Part shown: positions 27,419 through 34,938 of the stretch, piece after piece
How positions within the stretch are numbered: the first letter of the stretch is position 1
Layout of the letters: each line of letters begins with the position of its first letter
Assembly (NCBI GenBank): GCA_946530475.1
Contig: CAMNAC010000005.1
Coordinates: 1 to 34,938, forward strand
Direction: 5' to 3'
From: an uncultured Mycoplasmatota bacterium
GTDB lineage: Bacteria; Bacillota_I; Bacilli_A; RF39; UBA660
Length of the DNA stretch: 34,938 bases
Translations under genes and position numbers: made by a program
Notes under the pieces: generated by a model
The model's database searches: none
What the model was told of the DNA's origin: nothing
The model's input: only the letters and a program-made list of their open reading frames with translations

Positions 27419-28083
27419 AAGAAGAACTATTAAAATTACAAGATTTAAAATATCGGGATTTTCAAGCAAAATTAATCCCAACAATTGATTTCAATCATGT
27501 AATAGGAGTTCGCACTCCAAATCTTAAAAAACTTGCAAAAAGAATGGTAAAAGAAAAAAGCTATGAACCATTTCTAAAAGAACTACCTCATATGTACTTT
27601 GATGAAAATCAGCTTCATGCTTTTATCATTTCAGAAATGAAAGATTATGATACCTGTATATCTTATCTCGATGATTTTTTACCTTACGTAGATAATTGGG
27701 CAACTTGTGACCAAATGTCTCCTAGAATATTTATAAAACATCATAGTGAATTATTAGAACATATAAAAAAGTGGTTGAAATCAAAAGAAACTTATACCAT
27801 TCGTTTTGGAATCAAGATGCTAATGCAACATTTTTTAGATGAAGATTTCAAAGAAGATTATTTAAGATGGGTAGCTAACATTCATTCGGAAGAATACTAT
27901 GTAAATATGATGATAGCTTGGTTTTTCGCAACGTCTTTATCGAAACAATATGCTTCTACTATTTCTTATTTGAAAGAACAAAAACTTGATAGTTGGGTTC
28001 ATAATAAAACCATTCAAAAAGCAGTAGAAAGTTATAGGATTACCGAAGAGCAAAAAGTATACTTGAAAAGTTTAAAAAAGTAA
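27406..28083 (+). CDS. DNA alkylation repair protein (AlkD-like HEAT-repeat)
   Basis: 'HVIGVRTPNLKKLAKRM', 'VDNWATCDQMSPRIF', HEAT-like helices. Confidence 0.8.
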   Translation: MGFIKEELLKLQDLKYRDFQAKLIPTIDFNHVIGVRTPNLKKLAKRMVKEKSYEPFLKELPHMYFDENQLHAFIISEMKDYDTCISYLDDFLPYVDNWATCDQMSPRIFIKHHSELLEHIKKWLKSKETYTIRFGIKMLMQHFLDEDFKEDYLRWVANIHSEEYYVNMMIAWFFATSLSKQYASTISYLKEQKLDSWVHNKTIQKAVESYRITEEQKVYLKSLKK

Positions 28084-28114
28084 TCAATAAAGCATAAAAT
28101 AGAAAGGCGAAAAA

Positions 28115-28378
28115 ATGAAATCAGATTTTATAATTTTTCTTTTTCTTTTTAATAGTTTTACATGTTTTCTTTGCTTTTATGATAAGTGGTGTAGTATTCA
28201 TAAAAAAAGGAGAATTCAAGAAAAAACATTTTTTCTTCTCTCTATTTTAGGAGGAAGTATAGGGTTACTGATCGGAATGTATTTATTTCATCATAAAACA
28301 AAAAAGAATCCATTTCGTTATGGGATTCCTTTACTCATTCTTATTCAGTTTGTTATAATGGGATTGGTGTTTTTATGA
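28115..28378 (+). CDS. DUF1294 family membrane protein
   Basis: 'FYDKWCSIHKKRRIQEKTFFLLSILGGSIGLLIGMYLFHHKTKK'. Confidence 0.82.
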   Translation: MKSDFIIFLFLFNSFTCFLCFYDKWCSIHKKRRIQEKTFFLLSILGGSIGLLIGMYLFHHKTKKNPFRYGIPLLILIQFVIMGLVFL

Positions 28379-29427
28379 AAGAATTAGAACAAATAATAGA
28401 ACCATTATTAGAATGGTTTCAAAAGAATAAACGTAGTCTTCCTTGGAGAAGTGATCCAACTCCTTATCATGTATGGATTAGTGAGATTATGCTTCAACAA
28501 ACTAGAGTAGAAGCAGTGAAAGAATATTACAAACGTTTTTTAAATCGTTTACCTGATATTCCTTCTCTTGCACAAGTAGAAGAAAAGGAATTGTTAAAAT
28601 TATGGGAAGGATTAGGATATTATAATCGAGCTAGAAATTTAAAAAAAGCTGCAATTATGATAGAAGAAAAGTATCAAGGAATCATTCCAAATTCTTATGA
28701 AGAATTAATGACACTTCCTGGAATTGGAAGTTATACGGCCGGCGCGATTTCTTCTATTGCATACAAGGAAAAAGTTCCAGCAGTAGATGGAAATGTATTA
28801 AGGGTTTTGATGAGAATCCTTGGTTGTAAAAAGAATATTGATGAACCAAAGACAAAAAAATGGTTAGAAGAGGAATTAAGGAATATTATGCCAAAGGATG
28901 CCTCTTCCTTTAATCAAGCACTTATGGAAATAGGGGCATTGGTATGTGTACCTAATGGAGAACCACATTGTGATTATTGTCCATTAAAAAAACAATGTGA
29001 GGCTTATCAAAAAGAGTTGATTTCAGAAATTCCTGTTCGAAAAGAAAAGAAAAAAAGAAAAATAGAAAAGAAAACAATTTTAATTTTTTATTCAAAAGGA
29101 AAGGTAGCAATTCAAAAAAGAAAAGAAAAAGGGCTTCTTGCTGGGTTGTATGAGTTTCCTAATGAAGATCGATATTTTACCAAAAAGGAGTTATTACAAT
29201 ATTTAAAAGAGAAAAGAATAGAAGCAATTAAAATAAAGGAATTAGAAGAAGCAAAACATATATTTTCACATATAGAGTGGCATATGAAAGCTTACCAGAT
29301 ACAATTAGATGATTTTTCTGTTTTAGGAGAATATTTGTGGGCAGATCTTAAGGATTTGAATAATGAATATGCAATACCATCTGCTTTTTCAACTTATTTA
29401 GAACTTGTAAAAGAAAAAATAGAATAA
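28375..29427 (+). CDS. mutY: A/G-specific adenine glycosylase
   Basis: LPWRSDPTPYHVWISEIMLQQTRVEAV, LPGIGSYTAGAI, Fe-S C-x6-C-x2-C-x5-C, C-terminal NUDIX-like domain. Confidence 0.94.
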   Translation: MKELEQIIEPLLEWFQKNKRSLPWRSDPTPYHVWISEIMLQQTRVEAVKEYYKRFLNRLPDIPSLAQVEEKELLKLWEGLGYYNRARNLKKAAIMIEEKYQGIIPNSYEELMTLPGIGSYTAGAISSIAYKEKVPAVDGNVLRVLMRILGCKKNIDEPKTKKWLEEELRNIMPKDASSFNQALMEIGALVCVPNGEPHCDYCPLKKQCEAYQKELISEIPVRKEKKKRKIEKKTILIFYSKGKVAIQKRKEKGLLAGLYEFPNEDRYFTKKELLQYLKEKRIEAIKIKELEEAKHIFSHIEWHMKAYQIQLDDFSVLGEYLWADLKDLNNEYAIPSAFSTYLELVKEKIE

Positions 29428-29482
29428 ATCTTTTCTTTTTTTTTTAAAATTGTTATAATGAAAATTAGAAGGTAGGGTTTAT

Positions 29483-30433
29483 ATGAAGGATGTTATATTG
29501 GAATATGAAAATGGAACTTTTATTCCCGCAACTGTTATTTGTTGTTTTAAGATTAATACAAATGACAAACGATATACATTCTATAGTTTAGGGGAAAAAG
29601 AAGGGGACCTTGAAAAAGTTTATGTTGGGGAACAATTAAAAATTAAGAATGAATTATTTATTGGACCAATATTAAAAGAAGATTTTGAAGAATTTCAAAA
29701 ATTACTTCAAGCGATGGTTCATTTGAATATAGCAAATGATGCAAGATATGAAACAAGATTATTTACCTTAGAAGGGAAAAAAATTAGAGTACAATCTCTT
29801 TCTGCAATCAAATTAAAGAAAGAAGTTATGGAAAAGTATTTTGAGCCCATTGGAGAAGCAATAGAAGAAGAACCAGAAGAAATCGTAATCAAAAAGAAAA
29901 AACCAGTATTTTTTATAAAACTTATTGTTATCTTAGTAATTCTTTTTCTAGTGGTATTCTTTGGAACTCCATTTGTAGTAAATTTAATTACAGAAAGATC
30001 GAAGAAAAGCGCATTTCAAGATCAGGCAATCAATGTTGTACAAGCGATGGAATATCGTGTTGTGTCTAAAATTGTTTTGAATCCAGATTATTATGAAGAT
30101 GTCGATTTATCAAAAGATTCATTAGGCCTTGTCTTTCCAAATACTATTAAAGGTCACGTTATTTCTTTAGGGGAAGGTAAAACCGCACTTGAAATGACAG
30201 ATGGTACATTCTGTGCAAGAAAAGAAGTGACAGATGATACACCGATTGTTACAAAACTTGGAAAAGAAACCTGTGATGGAGAAACATTATCCAAAAAATA
30301 TCAGCCAAAAGAAAACCCTAAAAGAGAAGATACAATTATTGAACAAGAAGAAAGCGAAGCTTCTTCTAACAAAAAAGAGACTGATTCTATAGGATCCGAT
30401 GAAGAATTCGAAGAGTTATTAAATGGATTATAA
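29483..30433 (+). CDS. Hypothetical single-TM protein, DUF1292-like N-terminus, extracytoplasmic C-terminal domain
   Basis: TM 'FFIKLIVILVILFLVVFFGTPFVVNLI'; acidic tail. Confidence 0.6.
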   Translation: MKDVILEYENGTFIPATVICCFKINTNDKRYTFYSLGEKEGDLEKVYVGEQLKIKNELFIGPILKEDFEEFQKLLQAMVHLNIANDARYETRLFTLEGKKIRVQSLSAIKLKKEVMEKYFEPIGEAIEEEPEEIVIKKKKPVFFIKLIVILVILFLVVFFGTPFVVNLITERSKKSAFQDQAINVVQAMEYRVVSKIVLNPDYYEDVDLSKDSLGLVFPNTIKGHVISLGEGKTALEMTDGTFCARKEVTDDTPIVTKLGKETCDGETLSKKYQPKENPKREDTIIEQEESEASSNKKETDSIGSDEEFEELLNGL

Positions 30434-30457
30434 GATTGATTTTTGATCAATCTTTTT
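30432..30457 (+). terminator. Intrinsic terminator overlapping the stop
   Basis: AAGATTGAT-TTTTG-ATCAATCTT then TTT. Confidence 0.8.
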
Positions 30458-30525
30458 CTTTTTTGATTAAAGTGACAAAATATTTAACATAATAGGCATA
30501 GAATGATTATGAAAGGATGATTTCT

Positions 30526-32844
30526 ATGTTTAGCAATTTTACAGAAGAAACCCAAAAAATATTAAATCAAGCAAAACAGGAAATGAAGGCATTGAGGCAT
30601 CCCTATGTCGGAAGTGAGCATCTATTACTTTCCATTCTAAAAGAAGAAAATCCAATAAGTGAAAAGTTAAAAGAATACGGACTAACTTATGATAGCTTTA
30701 GAGAAGAACTTATTGAAATAGTGGGAATAGGGAAAGAAGAAAGCGCTTGGTTTTTATTTACGCCTTTATTAAAAAGAGTCATTGAAAATGCCATTTTAGA
30801 TAGTAAAGAAAATAATAAAGGAGAAGTGACAGTTGAACATTTATTTTCTGCCTTATTAGAAGAAGGAGAAGGTGTCGCGATAAGGATATTACTCAGTATG
30901 AATATTGATGTAGATGAGTTGTACGGAGAATTTTCTTATCATTTAATAGATAGTAATCGATACAGAAACAAGCGAAAACTTCTCATTGATGAATTAGGAA
31001 TTGATCTTACAAAAAAAGCCATGAATGGAGAGTTGGATCCTGTTATTGGAAGGGAAGAAGAAGTAAAACGGGTATTAGAAATTTTAAGTAGAAGAACAAA
31101 GAATAATCCAATTTTAATTGGAGAAGCAGGCGTTGGAAAAACTGCAATCGTAGAAGAACTGGCACGTATGATATCAAATGGGGAAGTTCCGATGCCTTTA
31201 AGGAATAAAAGAATTATTTCTCTTGATATGGCAACTACTGTTGCGGGAACAAAATATAGAGGCGAATTTGAAGAAAGAATGCAGAAAATATTAAAAGAAA
31301 TAGAAGAAAACGAGGATATTATCTTATTTATTGATGAAATTCATACTTTAGTAGGAGCTGGAGGAGCAGAAGGAGCAATTGATGCATCAAATATTTTTAA
31401 ACCAGCTCTTTCTCGTGGAAAATTAAGATTGATAGGGGCGACTACTACGGAAGAGTATAAAAAATTTATTGAATCAGATCGTGCGTTAGAACGTCGATTT
31501 CAAAAAGTGGTAATCGAACCTCCTACTAAGCAAGTTTTAAAAAAAATCTTAATGAAATTAAAAAGTATTTATGAAAAATACCATGGGGTCGAATTACCAG
31601 AAGAATTAATTGATTTGATTATGGAATTGTCTAGTAAATATATTTATGATAGAAATGAACCAGATCGCTCAATTGATTTATTAGACGAAGTATGTGCAAG
31701 TGTAAGTTTAGAAGAAACAAAAGAATTAAAAGAGTACCGTAAATTAAATCGATTACTAAAAGAAAAAATGAAAGAAAAAAACAAAGCTTTAATAAATCAA
31801 GATTTTGAACAAGCAAAAAAAGAAAAGGAAAAAGAAAACGAAATTTTAAATCATATGAATGAATTAGAATTAAGTTTTTATAAAAAAGAGAAAAAGAAAG
31901 TTACGAAAGAAGATTTGGCACATTTAATACATTTTAAAACAGGAATTCCTGTATATGAAATATTGGGAGAAAACCAAGAAATGATTCATTCTATGAAAGA
32001 GTTTTTAAAAGAGAACATCATCGGTCAGGAAAAGGTTATTTCCTCTCTTATTAAGACAGCTCAAAAAATAAAACTAGGATTATCTGAAAAAAGATGCTTT
32101 TCCTATTTGTTTTGTGGACCTTCTGGGGTGGGAAAAACAGAACTTGCAATTTTATTTGGAGAACAATTAGTAGGAAAAGAAAATGTAATTCGGTTAGATA
32201 TGAGTGAATATAGAGAACCTCATACCATTTCTAAAATAGTGGGAGCACCTCCTGGTTATGTAGGATACAGTGATCATCATCATGTCCTTGAAGAAGTCAG
32301 AAATAAACCGTATTCTGTTATTATATTAGATGAAATCGAAAAAGCACATAAAGATGTATTAAACCTTTTTTTACAAGTGTTAGAAACTGGTTTTATGAAA
32401 GATTCTAGCGGAAGAAAAATATCATTTGAACATTCTATTATTCTTATGACATCAAATATAGGATATTTTGAAAACCATATGGGATATCAAAAGAAACAGG
32501 AAAAACAAATCGAACATAGCTTAAAAGATTATTTTAGTATTCCTTTTCTAAATAGATTGGATTCTATTTTCTATTTTCAGAAATTAACGGAAAAAGAGAT
32601 TAGAAAAATATTAGAATTAAAGATAAATGATTTTAAAAAGCAATATGAAAAGAAAGGAATTCAAATAAGAATATCTAAGAATGCAATATCGGAATTAATT
32701 TCCTTTTCTGAATATGAAGTCTTTGGGGCAAGAAAACTAGACAAACTGATAAAAGAGTATTATGAAAATGTTGTAATAGAAGCAATATTAAAAAATCAAA
32801 AACATGTTTTGATATCTTCTATTCAAACAGAAGTTTCCTCATAA
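30526..32844 (+). CDS. clpC: ATP-dependent Clp protease ATP-binding subunit ClpC-like
   Basis: Clp_N repeats; two AAA+ modules (GEAGVGKTAIVEELA, GPSGVGKTELA); C-terminal ClpB_D2 region. ORF-track start is 30517. Confidence 0.88.
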   Translation: MFSNFTEETQKILNQAKQEMKALRHPYVGSEHLLLSILKEENPISEKLKEYGLTYDSFREELIEIVGIGKEESAWFLFTPLLKRVIENAILDSKENNKGEVTVEHLFSALLEEGEGVAIRILLSMNIDVDELYGEFSYHLIDSNRYRNKRKLLIDELGIDLTKKAMNGELDPVIGREEEVKRVLEILSRRTKNNPILIGEAGVGKTAIVEELARMISNGEVPMPLRNKRIISLDMATTVAGTKYRGEFEERMQKILKEIEENEDIILFIDEIHTLVGAGGAEGAIDASNIFKPALSRGKLRLIGATTTEEYKKFIESDRALERRFQKVVIEPPTKQVLKKILMKLKSIYEKYHGVELPEELIDLIMELSSKYIYDRNEPDRSIDLLDEVCASVSLEETKELKEYRKLNRLLKEKMKEKNKALINQDFEQAKKEKEKENEILNHMNELELSFYKKEKKKVTKEDLAHLIHFKTGIPVYEILGENQEMIHSMKEFLKENIIGQEKVISSLIKTAQKIKLGLSEKRCFSYLFCGPSGVGKTELAILFGEQLVGKENVIRLDMSEYREPHTISKIVGAPPGYVGYSDHHHVLEEVRNKPYSVIILDEIEKAHKDVLNLFLQVLETGFMKDSSGRKISFEHSIILMTSNIGYFENHMGYQKKQEKQIEHSLKDYFSIPFLNRLDSIFYFQKLTEKEIRKILELKINDFKKQYEKKGIQIRISKNAISELISFSEYEVFGARKLDKLIKEYYENVVIEAILKNQKHVLISSIQTEVSS

Positions 32845-32857
32845 GTACGTAAATATG

Positions 32858-32890
32858 AGTAAGAAATCTTACAAATTTCTTACTTTTTTT
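32858..32890 (+). terminator. Intrinsic terminator of clpC
   Basis: AGTAAGAAAT-CTTACAA-ATTTCTTACT T-tract. Confidence 0.88.
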
Positions 32891-33027
32891 GGTTCAAAAA
32901 TCAAAATATGTGCTATAATAGGAAATAAGATGTGAAAATCATCACCACTAGTCATAATCCAAGATACATTTTTATTATTCAGTTTATAATAGAAAGGGTC
33001 TAAGTTTACTTAGAAGGTAACATAATT

Positions 33028-33567
33028 ATGATCGAACAGATTGAAGTTAGTCTACAAAATAACGAAAATTTAACCGATGATTTAAAAGGAGATCTATTTG
33101 AATTGATTTTGGTATTCCAAAAACAATTTCCAGATATTCGCCTTAAAAATTTAAATGAAAGATTAAAAACATTAAGAATTGAAAAAGCAAATCGATTTGT
33201 ACAACCAACTGTTTTAAAATATTTACCACAACAAAATGTGTTAAGCATCAATACGGTGGAACTTATGAAAGACCATGATGGAAAACATTTAATGATGTTT
33301 GCTCTTCTTCAAATGATTACCGCAAATGGCGTTAACACAGGTTTTGATGTAGATCATCAATTTGAAGCATTAAACAATGGATATACAGAACTTCTTGCAA
33401 ATCATTTAGTAGGAAATAGCAGTGAGCATCTCTATTATGCCAACGAATTCTTATATGCGAACATTATAGGAACGATTGTTGGAACAGAGAAAATGCAAGA
33501 AGCATATTTCTATAATAAGCCGACATCTATTATCAAATCTCTAGAGGAAGCGGGGGTAAATCTATAA
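33028..33567 (+). CDS. Hypothetical protein
   Basis: Open frame; extended -10 (TGCTATAAT) upstream near 32910. Confidence 0.6.
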   Translation: MIEQIEVSLQNNENLTDDLKGDLFELILVFQKQFPDIRLKNLNERLKTLRIEKANRFVQPTVLKYLPQQNVLSINTVELMKDHDGKHLMMFALLQMITANGVNTGFDVDHQFEALNNGYTELLANHLVGNSSEHLYYANEFLYANIIGTIVGTEKMQEAYFYNKPTSIIKSLEEAGVNL

Positions 33568-33568
33568 T

Positions 33569-33844
33569 ATGGGGAAGTCTTTTAGTGAATTAAACAAAGA
33601 AATGAATGCATATTGTACAATGCCAACAAATGATCCTAGAGTGAAAGGGGCTATTGAACAAATGCAATTAGGAATATGTTCTGCTTTAGGAAGTGCTGAA
33701 TTAACTTCCAATCAAAAAGAAAGCATCACTTCTTATGTGTCATGCTTTGGATTAGAGTCTGGGGTTACTATGTCGCCTGAAGTGAATGCTGCGATGGAAA
33801 CAATCGGTCGTTCTATTCAAAATGATAATGTAAAAACATTATAG
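33569..33844 (+). CDS. Hypothetical protein, probably co-transcribed with the preceding gene
   Basis: 91 aa, begins 2 bp after the preceding stop codon. Confidence 0.55.
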   Translation: MGKSFSELNKEMNAYCTMPTNDPRVKGAIEQMQLGICSALGSAELTSNQKESITSYVSCFGLESGVTMSPEVNAAMETIGRSIQNDNVKTL

Positions 33845-33865
33845 GAAGGGAAACTTCCTTTTTTT
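33843..33865 (+). terminator. Intrinsic terminator overlapping the stop
   Basis: AGGAAG-GGAAA-CTTCCT then T tract. Confidence 0.8.
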
Positions 33866-33887
33866 ATGAAAAAGTTCTAAAAAAAAG

Positions 33888-33915
33888 TTGACAAACATAA
33901 AATAAATGGTATAAT
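33888..33915 (+). promoter_or_regulatory. Sigma-A promoter of infC-rpmI-rplT
   Basis: TTGACA-16 bp-TATAAT. Confidence 0.9.
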
Positions 33916-33942
33916 CATTGTGTAATTGAAAAGGAAAGCAGT

Positions 33943-34035
33943 GTATCCACACTCACCTGATGACCATAGTCATGGGTATATGCCATTATTGATTGAATAT
34001 GGGATAATTGTGGATACGAGTGTATTCACTTTTTT
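33943..34035 (+). promoter_or_regulatory. Attenuator-type leader of the infC operon (L20-leader-like)
   Basis: GTATCCACA (33943-33951) pairs with TGTGGATAC (34009-34017). The alternative terminator is GTGGATAC-GAGT-GTATTCAC + T6 (34010-34035). Confidence 0.78.
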
Positions 34036-34051
34036 ATTGGAGGTGTCACAT

Positions 34052-34588
34052 ATCGCAAGTAAAGAGAGAGATTTGTTTATCAATGAACAAATACGTGCTA
34101 AAGAAGTAATGGTTATTGGACCAAATGGGGAGCAACTTGGAATTAAACCGTTAAAAGATGCTTTAACATTAGCTAGTTATGCAGGGTTTGATCTTGTATT
34201 AATTAGTCCAAATGCTACTCCACAAGTATGTAAAATTATGGACTATAATAAGTTCAAGTATGAAAACAAGAAGAAACAGAAAGAAAATATGAAACGCCAA
34301 AGAGAAAACAACTTAGATGTAAAAGAATATCGTTTTTCTGTAACAATCGATGTTCATGACTTTGATACAAGAGTTCGTAATGCGAAAAAATACTTGGAAA
34401 AAGGTCATAAAATCAAAGCTTCTGTAAAGTTCAAAGGAAGAGAAATGGCTCATACAGAACTTGGAAAAGACGTACTCGTTCGATTTGCGGAAGCATTAAG
34501 TGATGTTTCTATGATTGAACAAGCTCCAGCGATGGAAGGCGAGAGTCGTTTTATGAATATGTTGCTCGCACCGAAAAAAGAAAAATAG
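34052..34588 (+). CDS. infC: Translation initiation factor IF-3 (apparent ATC start)
   Basis: (I)ASKERDLFINEQIRAKEVMVIGPNGEQLGI; GGAGG 8 bp upstream of ATC; N-terminal extension of the ORF-track call (from 33926) is the leader RNA. Confidence 0.92.
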   Translation: MASKERDLFINEQIRAKEVMVIGPNGEQLGIKPLKDALTLASYAGFDLVLISPNATPQVCKIMDYNKFKYENKKKQKENMKRQRENNLDVKEYRFSVTIDVHDFDTRVRNAKKYLEKGHKIKASVKFKGREMAHTELGKDVLVRFAEALSDVSMIEQAPAMEGESRFMNMLLAPKKEK

Positions 34589-34597
34589 GAGGAAATT

Positions 34598-34786
34598 ATG
34601 CCAAAATTAAAAACACACAAAGGTACTAAAAAAGTAGCCAAAGTTCGTCCAGGAGGAACTGTTAAAATTGGACATCCTGGTACAAGACACAATACAGGAA
34701 AGAAAAATGCTGCTTCAAATAGAGCAGGAAGAAAAGCATCTACAATGAGTAGTGCAGATATCAAAAGATTAAAAAACATAATGTAA
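34598..34786 (+). CDS. rpmI: 50S ribosomal protein L35
   Basis: [36 protein letters not shown]. Confidence 0.95.
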   Translation: MPKLKTHKGTKKVAKVRPGGTVKIGHPGTRHNTGKKNAASNRAGRKASTMSSADIKRLKNIM

Positions 34787-34802
34787 TGAAGGAGGAAACA
34801 AA

Positions 34803-34938
34803 ATGGCAAGAGTAAAAGGTGGAACAATCCATCATGCAAGAAGAAAAAAGGTTTTAAAACAAGCCAAAGGATATTTTGGAAGTAAACATAGACTATATAA
34901 GACTGCAAATGAACAAGTAATGCATTCATTAAAATATG
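34803..34938 (+). CDS. rplT: 50S ribosomal protein L20 (3'-truncated by window end)
   Basis: [45 protein letters not shown]. Confidence 0.95.
   Translation, partial: MARVKGGTIHHARRKKVLKQAKGYFGSKHRLYKTANEQVMHSLKY

Noticed and set aside
7710-28380. Genetic code 4 (TGA as Trp)
   Set aside because: Trp is written as TGG throughout, and TGA works as a stop at 7710-7712 (-), 8374-8376 (-) and 28376-28378 (ATGA overlap with mutY), although TGA stops are rare.
33926-34051. N-terminal extension of the IF-3 ORF (MKRKAVYPHSPDD...)
   Set aside because: It overlaps the attenuator and lies upstream of the GGAGG/ATC start; it is not part of conserved IF3.

Overview
AT-rich Firmicutes/Bacilli-like chromosomal window, gene-dense and mostly core genome. 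In order: the end of a carbohydrate-binding-type repeat protein; a UvrD/HelD-type helicase with a nuclease-like insert; a membrane protein fused to a possible permuted papain-fold domain; 13 tRNA genes (8 on +, 5 on -) around an unidentified ~360-nt RNA gene; S1-domain and NifU-like proteins; a DUF3603-like protein; a T-box-controlled asnS; feoAB; a zinc-ribbon/TPM/SPFH trio resembling B. subtilis ydjGHI; a dac-spmA-spmB-rluB sporulation/ribosome cluster; a ferredoxin; a GerA-family germination protein; an RlmCD-type methyltransferase, AlkD-like protein, DUF1294 protein and mutY; a ClpC-type ATPase; and infC-rpmI-rplT with a switch-like leader and an apparent AUC start codon. The best candidate for something undescribed is the RNA gene at about 6614-6972. 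It has its own sigma-A promoter and intrinsic terminator, a duplicated sequence module, and two mutually exclusive 10-11 bp helices. A second pattern is that terminators are fused to stop codons, including two convergent gene pairs whose stop codons sit at mirror positions of one palindrome. Product names come from motif and family recognition by eye; no database search was run.
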